A stretch of DNA of 64,000 nt from the NCBI GenBank assembly GCA_029261815.1, contig JAJDAQ010000025.1, positions 42,999-106,998 on the forward strand, in the 5' to 3' direction. Both the position numbers and the translations under genes were made by a program. Source of the stretch: Deltaproteobacteria bacterium. GTDB lineage: Bacteria; Myxococcota_A; UBA9160; UBA6930. Shown piece by piece: positions 44,449 to 53,620 of this stretch. A model generated the notes under the pieces. The model was given only the letters and a program-made list of their open reading frames with translations. It made no database searches and had not been told where the DNA came from. Every line of letters begins with the position of its first letter. Within the stretch, counting starts at the first letter, position 1.

Positions 44449-46188
44449 TCAGCCCGCCTGCGCGCCACGCACGAGTCGCCCGGGAAGCGCCCCCGTGTGT
44501 TCGCCGTTCCGGAAGGTCACCTCGCCACTCACGACGGTCGCTACATACCCGTGCGCGCGCTGGATCAAGCGACCCGCGCCCGCCGGCAGGTCGTGCGCCA
44601 GTTCCGGGATCTCGAGCCCCAGGCGCTCGAAGTCGATCACGTTGACGTCGCCCTTCTTGCCCGGCTGCAAGACGCCGCGGTCGTGCAGCCCGTACAGGTC
44701 GGCGGTGTCGCGCGTCATCTTCGCGACGACGAATTCGAGCGGGAGCTTCGGCCCCCGCGTGCGGTCGCGGGCCCAGTGCGACAACAACGAGGTCGGCATG
44801 CTGGCATCGCAGATCGCACCGCAATGGGCGCCGCCGTCCCCCAGTCCGAATGCCGTGCGCGGGTGCTCGAGCATGGCACGCACGGGTTCGAGGTTGAGGT
44901 CGCTGTAGTTCAGGAGCGTCAGCATCAGGAGCTGCTTGCCGTCCATCTCGAGCATCCAGTCATAGAGCAGTGCGTACGGGTCGGTGCCCTGCGCCTCCGC
45001 CTGTCGCAACACGCTCTGCTCCGGCGGCGGCTCGTAGTCCGGCGGGTCGCCGAGCCGGAAGATCTTGTCGAGGCCGTTGGCGATCATGTCGACCACGACC
45101 TTGAGCTGCGGCACCGGGTAGGTCGACTCTTCGGACAGGATCCGTGCGCGAACGTCGGCGTCACGCAGACGCGCGATCCGCTCGTCGAAGTCGAGCGAGA
45201 GCAGCTCCATGTAACTCGGCCGGAACGTGAACGGCGAGAAGGTCGGATGCCCGATCAACAGCGTATTGGGCCGCGCAGCCACCTGCGGACGCAGGCTTGC
45301 GCCATGTCGTTGCGCGGCGTCGTCACAGAGATCGAGCAGCGTCGACCAGTGGTCGGGGGCGATGTCGTGTTGGACCAGCGCGAACGAGACCGGGCGCCCG
45401 ATCTCGCCCGAGAGCCGGGCCATCCAGTCGATCTCCTTCTCGGGGGCGGACATGTCCTCGCCCTGGACGCCGGCGGGGGCGAGTTCGACGATGCCCTGGC
45501 CAAGTTCTCCGAGGACGCGCGCGATGCCGAATATCTCGTCCTCGGCAGCGTGCGTACCGGGCACGACTTCGCCGTCGACGGCGCGGTGAACGATCGTGCG
45601 CGACATCGAGAAGCCCAGCGCGCCCGCCGAGATGGCCTCCTTCACGATCGCGGCCTGGGCCGCAATGTCGGCCGCCGTCGCCGGCTCGTTCTTCGCGCCG
45701 CGCTCGCCCATCACGTAGGTGCGCACGGAACCGTGCGGAACCTGGGTGCCCACGTCCATCGTGAACTGGCGGGTCTCGAGCGCATCGAGGTATTCGGGGA
45801 AGGTCTCCCAGGCCCAGTCGATGCCTTCATGCAGGGCCGTTCCCGGGATGTCTTCGACGCCCTCCATCAACTGGATCAGGTACTCCTCCTGCCCCGGACG
45901 GACTGGCGCGAAGCCCACACCGCAGTTGCCCATGACCAGCGTCGTGACCCCGTGCCATGCCGTCGGTGCCAGGATCGGGTCCCAGGTCGCCTGCCCGTCG
46001 TAGTGGGTGTGGATATCGACGAAGCCAGGCGTCACCAAGAGGCCGCTGGCGTCGATCTCTTCGCGACCGGCTTCGGTCACCGACCCCACGGCCGCAATCC
46101 TTCCGTCCTGGATCGCGACGTCTCCCGCAAACGGCGGCGCTCCGGTTCCATCAACGACGGTGCCACCACGAATAACGAGGTCGTACAT
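44449..46188 (-). CDS. N-acyl-D-amino-acid deacylase family amidohydrolase (paralog 3)
   Basis: 579 residues, the same length as paralog 2. Landmarks: [34 protein letters not shown] (metal His pair), [14 protein letters not shown] (bridging Cys), [13 protein letters not shown] and [13 protein letters not shown], the last in the metal-Asp region. Here Gly replaces the usual Ala before GGAHCG and a Cys follows His, so metal chemistry may differ slightly. GGGAG lies 6 bases before the ATG. It sits between an acyltransferase and a GST gene in a run with a Rieske oxygenase, pointing to xenobiotic or lipid-amide breakdown (inference). Confidence 0.88.
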   Translation of the reverse strand: MYDLVIRGGTVVDGTGAPPFAGDVAIQDGRIAAVGSVTEAGREEIDASGLLVTPGFVDIHTHYDGQATWDPILAPTAWHGVTTLVMGNCGVGFAPVRPGQEEYLIQLMEGVEDIPGTALHEGIDWAWETFPEYLDALETRQFTMDVGTQVPHGSVRTYVMGERGAKNEPATAADIAAQAAIVKEAISAGALGFSMSRTIVHRAVDGEVVPGTHAAEDEIFGIARVLGELGQGIVELAPAGVQGEDMSAPEKEIDWMARLSGEIGRPVSFALVQHDIAPDHWSTLLDLCDDAAQRHGASLRPQVAARPNTLLIGHPTFSPFTFRPSYMELLSLDFDERIARLRDADVRARILSEESTYPVPQLKVVVDMIANGLDKIFRLGDPPDYEPPPEQSVLRQAEAQGTDPYALLYDWMLEMDGKQLLMLTLLNYSDLNLEPVRAMLEHPRTAFGLGDGGAHCGAICDASMPTSLLSHWARDRTRGPKLPLEFVVAKMTRDTADLYGLHDRGVLQPGKKGDVNVIDFERLGLEIPELAHDLPAGAGRLIQRAHGYVATVVSGEVTFRNGEHTGALPGRLVRGAQAG

Positions 46189-46257
46189 CTCGGTCTCCCA
46201 TGCCCATGCACAGCTGCATCACCCGCAGGGCAGGCGCCAAGTGTACCGCTCGGCGGC

Positions 46258-47436
46258 TCAGGCCTGCGAGGGCTCGGAGGACGGGGAGCGGACATAGGCG
46301 AATCGTCCGCGGAGCTTCAGGAACGGCGCTTCGATGACTTGCCAGGTGATCGCCGCCAGCGCCGTCGAAAGGGCGACTCCCGCGACGTATCGCAGGCCCT
46401 GGCCCACCCAGAACGGACTGCTGTCGCCAATGGCATTCCCGACCCAGTGGTCCCAGGCCAGGATCGCGAGGCCGTGAAGCAGGTAGATGGCGTAGCTGTA
46501 CTTCCCCAGCACCAGGAGCGATCGAGTGGTGAGGAACGCGGCCAGTCGACCCCGCGCGGTAATCGCCAACACGAGGAGCGCGCCGTAGCAAACCGCAACC
46601 GCACTGAAGCCAACCGTCTGCATCAGCGGATGGGCGATCATGCGCGTCGGTCGCTCCATCCACCAACCTGGCGCGAGCAGCGTGGCCATCGCGATGCCGA
46701 CGACGACGAAGGCGGCCGGCGCCCAGACGCGTCGCGCCCACGGCACCAGCGCCGCGAAGCCTCCGTCGCGGTGGGCCCGGAGCGCGATCCAGGCACCGAC
46801 GGCGAGTGTGTCGAGCCGCATCGGCGTCCAGACGTACACGGCAACGGGCCCGATTCCGCTCCACACACCCACCACGCGGAGCGCGAATGCGAGCGCGATC
46901 ACGGCGAGACAAACGCGCTCGAGCGTCGTATTGCGCAGACGCGATACGACGAAAGGCCACACCAGGTAGAACTGCTCTTCGATCGCGAGCGACCAGGCAA
47001 CCCCGAGGAGCTTGTGCTTGAAATAGCCGAGGCTTCCGTCGAGCCAGTTCGACGCGTAGAGCCAGTACCACAACGGCTCCCCGGGTGGCCCCCACCAGAG
47101 GTTCGCGAGGTTGCCGCTCGCCACGGCGGGAACGACCAGGAAGTAGAAGGCGAGCACCGCGTAGTAGAGCGGAAAGATCCGGACCGTCCGACGTCCGTAG
47201 AACGCCCGAAAGTAGTTCGTGGCGCCGCGTTCCTGGATCAGGATGCGCGTAATCAGGAAGCCCGAGAGGACGAAGAAGAGGTCGACGCCCGACCAACCCA
47301 GGAGCGGCACGAGAAAGATCAGGGGACTCGTACCCGCGGGCACGTCGGCTTCGTTTGTCGCGTGGAAAAGCACCACGGCCAATACCGCGATGCCGCGGAG
47401 TCCGTCGAGCGCGAGATCCCGCGAAGATCCGGCCAC
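46258..47436 (-). CDS. Acyltransferase 3 family membrane protein
   Basis: 392 residues with about ten membrane segments, the size of OafA/YrhL-type acyltransferases. DGLRGIAVLAVVLFH (11-25, essential His25 of helix 1), GWSGVDLFFVLSGFLITRIL and RRTVRIFPLYY are the family signatures. It likely moves an acetyl or other acyl group onto a surface sugar or lipid across the membrane. The GTG start is three bases after the ferredoxin stop, so it is coupled to the Rieske genes by position, although the chemistry is unlike theirs. The substrate is unknown. Confidence 0.9.
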   Translation of the reverse strand: MAGSSRDLALDGLRGIAVLAVVLFHATNEADVPAGTSPLIFLVPLLGWSGVDLFFVLSGFLITRILIQERGATNYFRAFYGRRTVRIFPLYYAVLAFYFLVVPAVASGNLANLWWGPPGEPLWYWLYASNWLDGSLGYFKHKLLGVAWSLAIEEQFYLVWPFVVSRLRNTTLERVCLAVIALAFALRVVGVWSGIGPVAVYVWTPMRLDTLAVGAWIALRAHRDGGFAALVPWARRVWAPAAFVVVGIAMATLLAPGWWMERPTRMIAHPLMQTVGFSAVAVCYGALLVLAITARGRLAAFLTTRSLLVLGKYSYAIYLLHGLAILAWDHWVGNAIGDSSPFWVGQGLRYVAGVALSTALAAITWQVIEAPFLKLRGRFAYVRSPSSEPSQA

Positions 47437-47439
47437 GCC

Positions 47440-47790
47440 TCAGCTTCCCGCTGCGGCGGCCGGAAGCGCGACCTCCAGGCCGCCGTCGGCCACACGCACC
47501 GGATGGCACGTTGCGCGCTTGCGAATCGGGCGCGCGACCGGAGCCCCATCCCGCACGTCGATCTTGCCGCCATGGAGAGGACACTCAAGCACGGTCCCGC
47601 TCAACACGCCGCCGGCGAGCGGCACACGCACATGGGGGCATTCGTCGCGAATCACGTAGGGCGTCCCATCAGCATTGCAGAGCAGCAGCCGTTGGCCGCC
47701 CGCTTCGAACGAGCAGGTCCGACCGGGCGCGGGCAGCGGCACCGGCACCGGGTGCCAGGCCGCGTCCTCTGCTTCGATGACTTGGGTCAC
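47440..47790 (-). CDS. Rieske-type [2Fe-2S] ferredoxin
   Basis: 116 residues. The iron-sulfur motif is C51PH53 and C70PLH73 inside VIRDECPHVRVPLAGG and LECPLHGGKIDVRDG, followed by ARPIRKRATCHPVRV. This is a stand-alone Rieske ferredoxin like those that feed electrons to aromatic ring oxygenases. The GTG start overlaps the TGA of the oxygenase gene (GTGA), so it is translated with it and is probably its direct electron donor. No reductase gene is present in the window. Confidence 0.88.
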   Translation of the reverse strand: MTQVIEAEDAAWHPVPVPLPAPGRTCSFEAGGQRLLLCNADGTPYVIRDECPHVRVPLAGGVLSGTVLECPLHGGKIDVRDGAPVARPIRKRATCHPVRVADGGLEVALPAAAAGS

Positions 47791-49067
47791 GCGCGGCCTT
47801 CGAGGTATGCCATCAAGGTGTCGTGGTGCGAGAGGATGCGGACTTCCTGGGTGGACAAGTGCAGGTTCTGGAACGCGGCCGAGTTCATGCCCTGCTGGAT
47901 CCGGGGCAGGTTGTAGAGGTCTTCGTCGAGCAGGTCTCCGCCTTCGCACTTGCCAGCCAGGGTGTCGCCATTCTCGGTGGCATAACGTTCCTGCTCCGGC
48001 CGAGGGAGTTCCTGATTCGGCGTGTTCATCAGATTGATGAAGTCGAAGTACATCTTGTTCGGATCGGTCGGGTGCGGTCGATGCGTAAACACCCAGACAA
48101 ACATGCTGTGGGTATTGAACGTGACGTTCGGAAACACCGTGTAGTGGAAGTCGTCGCACATCTGCGACTCGTTCAAGTCGGAGAAGTCCGCCCCGAGCGC
48201 CGGGCCGAGTGCACGAATCGCGTCGGCGTAGGCGCGTCGCGCATCATCGGCGTCTCCTTCGAAGTTCTCGACGTCGACCCCCACGCGCTTCAGGAACATC
48301 TCCTTCATTTCCTCGGTCACGGTTCCGGGTGGCGCGAAGCGCGGACTCGCCTGGATCTCGGGAAAGATCATGCGCGTATGCTTGCCATAACAATCGTAGA
48401 CCGTGCGCACGTCGTCACTGAACGCGACCGTCCAAGCATGCGTCGAAGAGAGGTGGTAGGCCTCATTGAAGGCATCGACGCTGGTCTTCCAATTGCATTC
48501 GATCTCGATCGTGCAGTCGTAGGCCACCTTCCAGTGTTCAAAGCCGTACGGGTCGAGGTGGTCCGGAATGACACCGAGGTAGTCGTGCAACGGCTCGACC
48601 TCGGGATCGAGGCACACGAAGACGAAACCGGCCCACGTGTCACAACGAACCGGTCGCAGCCCGAGTTGGTCGCCGGGCAGCCCCTGCTGAAAACACTCGG
48701 GGTCAAGTGCCTTCAATAGCGACCCATCGATGTCGTAGCGCCAGCCATGAAACAGGCAGCGGAACTCGGACGCATGCCCCCGCCCCGGCTCGCGCAGGCG
48801 GTTCCCCCGATGCATACACACGTTGTATCGCGCAGCGAGCGATCCATCGTGCTGCCGAACGACCAGGATGGACTCTCGTCCGATCTCGAAGGTGAAATAG
48901 TCACCGGGCTCCGGCGCATCACTCGCGCGGCCGGCCAGGAGCCAGACCTTCGTCCACATCTGTTCCCATTCGCGCTGCGCGAACTCGGCGCTGGTGTAGC
49001 GCTCCTTGGGAATCGGCACGTAGGCGAGGTCGGGCTCGGGCATCTTGGTCATGGGCGTCGGCGACAT
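47787..49067 (-). CDS. Rieske aromatic ring-hydroxylating oxygenase, alpha subunit
   Basis: 426 residues, full length. Rieske site C84MH86 and C104LFH107; the catalytic iron triad is in NEAYHLSSTH (His205, His210) with a later Asp. The layout matches the alpha subunit of ring-hydroxylating dioxygenases or their choline/carnitine relatives; no beta subunit is next to it. It activates O2 to hydroxylate an aromatic or alkyl-ammonium substrate. The ATG at 49067 has GGAGG 8 bases upstream; a TTG 15 bases earlier is rejected. It leads a run: ferredoxin, acyltransferase, D-aminoacylase, GST. Confidence 0.9.
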   Translation of the reverse strand: MSPTPMTKMPEPDLAYVPIPKERYTSAEFAQREWEQMWTKVWLLAGRASDAPEPGDYFTFEIGRESILVVRQHDGSLAARYNVCMHRGNRLREPGRGHASEFRCLFHGWRYDIDGSLLKALDPECFQQGLPGDQLGLRPVRCDTWAGFVFVCLDPEVEPLHDYLGVIPDHLDPYGFEHWKVAYDCTIEIECNWKTSVDAFNEAYHLSSTHAWTVAFSDDVRTVYDCYGKHTRMIFPEIQASPRFAPPGTVTEEMKEMFLKRVGVDVENFEGDADDARRAYADAIRALGPALGADFSDLNESQMCDDFHYTVFPNVTFNTHSMFVWVFTHRPHPTDPNKMYFDFINLMNTPNQELPRPEQERYATENGDTLAGKCEGGDLLDEDLYNLPRIQQGMNSAAFQNLHLSTQEVRILSHHDTLMAYLEGRA

Positions 49068-49127
49068 GGTCGATTCCTCCAATCCACTACGGGGAGCCGC
49101 GGCCGCAGGGTAACCCGGACTCCAGCG

Positions 49128-50573
49128 TCAGGAAGTGTGTGCGTCGAAGACCTGCGCGCCATCGATGAAGGTCGCACGCACGTCGGCCGCGTCCAGCCGA
49201 TCGCGCGCGCGTTCCCACGGCACATCGAGCAGACAGAGGTCGGCCGCTAGCCCGGCCGAAAGCCGACGCTGCGGGCCGCCCGCTTGCATCGGATGGGTCG
49301 TAAACAGCGCGAGAGCGCGCTCGGGCGTCAGCGCCTCCGCCGACGCGACGACCTGGCCGCCGGCCGTCCGCCGGTCGACGGCGGCTTGCATGGCCAGCCA
49401 CGGGTCGGCGGGCCCGTACGGGGCGTCGGTCGAACCGCCGAGCGGGACACCGGCGGCGTCAAATCCGGCACAGCGATACAGCCACGGCTGGTCCTGCGCC
49501 TCCACATCTCGGAGATAGGCGTCTCCACGGGTCCGAAGGAAGCCCGGCTGTGTGACCACGGCAACACCCAGGCGGGCCAACGCCTCGACGGCTTCGGGCG
49601 GGGCGACCGATGCATGTTCGACGCGGTCGCCCGCTCGCACGCCCGCGTCGGAGAATGCCGCGCAGAGGACAAAGAGCGCGGCGCGTTCGACGCAGTGGAC
49701 GGCCACGGGGCGCCCCGCTGCGTGCGCGCGCGAAATCCGGGCCGCCAGGGTCTCGACCGTGTCGAGCGTTCGTTCGTCGAGAACCAGCTTCCACCACGGC
49801 GCCGCCTCCCGGGTCGAAAGCGCGGACAGCGCCGCGCCGCCCATCCACGACACGCGCTGCACGAACTCACCGCGCACTCGAGCGCGCATCAAGGCTTCGA
49901 CCTCCTCCGGGCCGTTGCTCGGCGTTGCGTCCGTCACGCCCGATACACCGAAGCACGCGAGCCGCTGGCCGACGGCCGAGAGATCGGGCCAGGTCGCCGT
50001 TCCGCCGATCCGTTCCCGCAGCCAGGCGTCGGCGCGAAAGATCCGGCCGCTGGGTCGACCGGCCGCATTCCGCTCGACGCCGGCAGGTTCGTTGGGCCCG
50101 CGGGTCTCGCCGACGCCAATCTCGCGGAGAGCCTCGCCGTTGAGCACCCAGAGCGAGCCCGTGCGGTGTTGGATCCGGACCGGCACGTCTGCGCGCCAGG
50201 CGTCGATGCGTGCCGCGTCGAGGTCTCCGGCCACCGATTCGTGGTAGTCGACGCCACGGACCCAGCCCCGTTCGTCCCTCCGCGCGGCTACCAGCGCGCG
50301 CGCGAGCGCCGACTCGTCCGCCACATCCGCGGGACCGCAGGCCGTGGAGGCATCGGCCGCGGCCCAGGCGAACAAATGGAGATGGTGATCGTGCAAGCCG
50401 GGCAACAGTGCGCCGCCGTCGGCATCCAGGACCGACTCCTCCGGCATAGCGGCGAGACCGGGCGCGATCTCGACAATTCGGCCGTCCACGATCCGCACGT
50501 CGGCCAGACCCTGACCCAGCACTTCAGCGCCGCAGATTCGCAAACGGCTGCCGGTCACGTGTGAATGCTCCAC
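49128..50573 (-). CDS. Amidohydrolase-3 (YtcJ-like) family protein
   Basis: 481 residues. The N-terminal beta-sandwich (RICGAEVLGQGLADVRIVDG) is followed by LPGLHDHHLHLFAWA with the metal-binding HxH, GRPVAVHCVERAALF (metal His), DRVEHASVAPPEAV (second His region) and GGSTDAPYGPADPWLAM with the metal Asp. YtcJ-like enzymes hydrolyse amides or formamide-type bonds of unknown natural substrates. It is 14 bases after the MFS/spermidine-synthase-like gene on the same strand, so it may be the last gene of the TPR operon, though its chemistry gives no clear link. Confidence 0.87.
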   Translation of the reverse strand: MEHSHVTGSRLRICGAEVLGQGLADVRIVDGRIVEIAPGLAAMPEESVLDADGGALLPGLHDHHLHLFAWAAADASTACGPADVADESALARALVAARRDERGWVRGVDYHESVAGDLDAARIDAWRADVPVRIQHRTGSLWVLNGEALREIGVGETRGPNEPAGVERNAAGRPSGRIFRADAWLRERIGGTATWPDLSAVGQRLACFGVSGVTDATPSNGPEEVEALMRARVRGEFVQRVSWMGGAALSALSTREAAPWWKLVLDERTLDTVETLAARISRAHAAGRPVAVHCVERAALFVLCAAFSDAGVRAGDRVEHASVAPPEAVEALARLGVAVVTQPGFLRTRGDAYLRDVEAQDQPWLYRCAGFDAAGVPLGGSTDAPYGPADPWLAMQAAVDRRTAGGQVVASAEALTPERALALFTTHPMQAGGPQRRLSAGLAADLCLLDVPWERARDRLDAADVRATFIDGAQVFDAHTS

Positions 50574-50587
50574 GCCCCGAGCGTGCG

Positions 50588-53500
50588 CTAGTTCAGCGCC
50601 CGCGTCATCGCCTCGGCGAGTGCAACGCGACGGAGCCGCAGCTCGCCCGGCATCTTCATCGAGGCCAGGATCGTGCGAAACTCGAGCACCAGTCTTGGAT
50701 TGAGATCCCGGGCCCCGCCGGCCTCGAATGCAGTCTCCATGGTGACCAACGTAAGTTCCGCATCGTCGAGTTCGAACCCGATCTCGGCGCGACGCAACAA
50801 GAGATCAGCGTCCGCGCGGTACACCCGGAGCGCCTCATCAATGGCCCTCACCAGTCGCCGGAACGCGACCCCCCGTTCCTCGCTTCCCGGGCGCCTTCTC
50901 GCTTCGGCGACTCCGGCGTCGATCCATAACTCGAGGGCCGCGCGATGCAACGGGTCCGGCCAAGGAACGGCGGCCAGTCCAGGCTTCAGCGCCAGGAGCA
51001 AAGCGAGATCGCCATCTCTGCGGGCATCGATGGCATCCGCCACGATCGTCTCGCCAACGCTGAACGGCGGTTCCAGAGCCCGCGCATTGGGGAGTTCTGG
51101 CGCCACGGCATAGATCTGGAGATGCAGCGCACGCGCCAGCCGGTCTCCTGGATGCTCGGCCAGGAACGGCTGCAACAAGGACCTGGCGGTCAGGCGACGC
51201 CCCGTGGCCAGCGCACGCAACGCGCCGGCCACGGGCCGATCTTCGGCCGGCAGCTCTCGAAGCAACGCCTTGTTCAGCGGTGCGCCGGATCGTTCCGCGA
51301 GCGAACGGATGCGGCCGAGCGTCATCGGCGCCGGCGTCATCCCCGTTGGCGGCGGGCCCTGGGCGGCGACACTCTCGCGGCTTCCGCGGACGAAGGGCGA
51401 CCGCATCTGGAGCCAGTTGCGGTCATCGGTGGCGACAGCGGCGCCTTCGGCGAATGCGCGGCTTGCGGCGGCATCCAGATACAGCGCCGCAGCGAGATCG
51501 TCCGGACGGAGCAGACCGGCAAGGCGCGCAGCAGACGGGTGGGTGGCATGGAACGCGCTGACCGCCTCGTCGTCCGGGAACGGTTGTGCGGAAGCGACGA
51601 ACAGGAAATTGGCCGCGTAGGGTCGATAGACCCGTACGTACGGCCACGTCTCGACCAGGGTCGCCACCAAGGTGCGCAGCAACGACTCATCGACAAAGGC
51701 CGCCCCCATCCACTGAACGAACACCCCGCCGGGCCGCATCCGCGATGCCGCCAGGGAGAAGAACTCCCGCGTGTAGAGATGTGCAGATCCCGCCGTCCAC
51801 GGGTGGGACGCTTGCGCAACGATCGCGTCGTAACGCTCGCCGCTGAGCAGCAACGCCGTCCGCGCATCGTTCTCCACGATCTCGACCCGTGGGTCGGCGA
51901 GCGGATCGATCGCCCGCCGGGGCGCCATGTATTCGTTGGCCGCGACCACCTCGGCTTCGAGTTCAACGACATGGATCCGCTCGACCGATTCGGGGACGTT
52001 TTCGACCACGACACCGCCGCCGAGCCCCACGACGACGAGGTTCCGTGTTTCAGGGCGGAGCACACTCGGGAGCGTGTTCATCCAGGTCGCGGTCAGCAGC
52101 CGGCCGGCCGGCGCCGCCGCGGTTCGCACCTTCGACTCCGGAAGCCCATTGGTCCGGACGTCGAACCGCCCCGAGTGGCGATTGATCGTGACCGTCGCGC
52201 TCCGTCCCACAGACAACCACTCAAGGCGGCTGTTCGGCGACGGACTGCCGAGCGGACCGTGCTGCAGCAAACGCTCCGGCGGCCCGAGCCAAAGGACGGC
52301 ACCCGCGATGACGAGCGCAGCACCTGCCGACGCGACGCCCCGCCCAGCCCCGTCGACGCGCCAGGCAGTCCATGCCGCCAGCAGCCCGCTAACGAGCACC
52401 GACGCGCCGAGCGTTCCGTGGAAACCCAACGCTGGCAGTACGAAGAACGCGGCCGAAAGCGCGCCGACGATGGCACCCCCGGTGTTCCAGGCGTAGACAC
52501 GCGCGCTTGCCGAACCGGGGTCGGTGCCGGCCCCGGCAAAGATCCGAACGGCCAATGGATAGGTCGCCCCGAAGCAGAGCGCGCTCGGGAGCAGCAAGGC
52601 GGCACACAGCCCAGCGCCCCGTGCCAACCCGGCCCCTGTCAGCGCACCGACCGGTGCCAGATCCGCGAGGTTGTCTGCGGCGGCGAAGGCGAGCGCGGTA
52701 AACAGCGCAGCGCCGAGCTGAACCACGACGAAAGCGCGTGCAGCGCGATCTGGGCGACTGGCGAAGCGGGACGCGATTCTCGCGCCGATCGCGATCCCCA
52801 ACAGGACGCTCGAAAGCATGGTGGCAAAGGCGTAGACGCTTCCACCCAGCACATGGGACAGCAATCGCGTCCACAGCACCTCGCCCGAGAACGACACGAC
52901 GCCGGACATCGCGATCACGGGCAGGATCCAGGTATTGCCGGTGCGCGTTTCGCGAGCCGACGGCGCAGCGCCCGCGGATACACCCACGCTGCGCGCGAGC
53001 GCGCTCGCAATGACGAAGACCAGACCATTCACGGCGACTGCGACCCAGACCGTGCGGCCGAGGCCGAACGCGGGAAGAAGTACGAAGGCGGTAAGCGCGG
53101 TCCCGGCGACAGCTCCGGCGGTATTCCACGCGTAGAGGCGACCGACCTTGTTTCCGAGTTCATCGTCGTTCTGGACGACATGGCGCGCCAGGAGTGGCAG
53201 CGTTGCGCCCATCAGCGCGGTCGGAATCATCAGCAACAGGAACGCGACGCTCGCGTAGAAGAACCCGATGCCCCCATCCGCCGCCGCTGGGAGGCCCGCC
53301 TGGTCGCCGAATGCGTGGAGGAGCACTCCGGTCGCCGCTTTCATCCCGAACGGGACCGCGAGTGCGGACACGGCGATTCCGAGTTCGAGCCAGCCATAGA
53401 CGCGGACCGGATTGGCAATCCGGGGTCCGATCCGACCGGCGGCCGCAGCACCGAGCGCAAGTCCGGCCATGTACGCGGCCAGCACGGTCGCGACCGCGAG

Positions 53501-53620
53501 TTCCGACGCGCCGAAGACGAACGAAAGTTGGCGCGTCCATGCCGTCTGGTAGACCAGCGCAGCCAGACCCGACGCGAAGAAGCAGGCAATCAGGGCCGGG
53601 AAGACCCTCGCCGGATTCAC
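50588..53620 (-). CDS. Fused MFS-like/spermidine synthase-like membrane protein
   Basis: 1010 residues. The N-terminal about 480 residues hold roughly 12-14 membrane helices (ALIACFFASGLAALVYQTAW is the family start). From about 500 to 760 a spermidine-synthase-like Rossmann domain follows, with the SAM-type loop VGLGGGVVVENV near 528 and DAIVAQASHPW later. The last about 200 residues are helical and TPR-like. Such fusions are common in deltaproteobacteria-like and planctomycete genomes; aminopropyl transfer has not been shown for them. The GTG start overlaps the upstream TPR gene's stop (GTGA), tying it to the TPR lipoproteins. Confidence 0.85.
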   Translation of the reverse strand: MNPARVFPALIACFFASGLAALVYQTAWTRQLSFVFGASELAVATVLAAYMAGLALGAAAAGRIGPRIANPVRVYGWLELGIAVSALAVPFGMKAATGVLLHAFGDQAGLPAAADGGIGFFYASVAFLLLMIPTALMGATLPLLARHVVQNDDELGNKVGRLYAWNTAGAVAGTALTAFVLLPAFGLGRTVWVAVAVNGLVFVIASALARSVGVSAGAAPSARETRTGNTWILPVIAMSGVVSFSGEVLWTRLLSHVLGGSVYAFATMLSSVLLGIAIGARIASRFASRPDRAARAFVVVQLGAALFTALAFAAADNLADLAPVGALTGAGLARGAGLCAALLLPSALCFGATYPLAVRIFAGAGTDPGSASARVYAWNTGGAIVGALSAAFFVLPALGFHGTLGASVLVSGLLAAWTAWRVDGAGRGVASAGAALVIAGAVLWLGPPERLLQHGPLGSPSPNSRLEWLSVGRSATVTINRHSGRFDVRTNGLPESKVRTAAAPAGRLLTATWMNTLPSVLRPETRNLVVVGLGGGVVVENVPESVERIHVVELEAEVVAANEYMAPRRAIDPLADPRVEIVENDARTALLLSGERYDAIVAQASHPWTAGSAHLYTREFFSLAASRMRPGGVFVQWMGAAFVDESLLRTLVATLVETWPYVRVYRPYAANFLFVASAQPFPDDEAVSAFHATHPSAARLAGLLRPDDLAAALYLDAAASRAFAEGAAVATDDRNWLQMRSPFVRGSRESVAAQGPPPTGMTPAPMTLGRIRSLAERSGAPLNKALLRELPAEDRPVAGALRALATGRRLTARSLLQPFLAEHPGDRLARALHLQIYAVAPELPNARALEPPFSVGETIVADAIDARRDGDLALLLALKPGLAAVPWPDPLHRAALELWIDAGVAEARRRPGSEERGVAFRRLVRAIDEALRVYRADADLLLRRAEIGFELDDAELTLVTMETAFEAGGARDLNPRLVLEFRTILASMKMPGELRLRRVALAEAMTRALN

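Noticed and set aside
44419..47916. 1165-codon open frame on the plus strand
   Set aside because: Antisense to D-aminoacylase 3, the acyltransferase and the ferredoxin, all with strong motifs. Composition is shadow-like.
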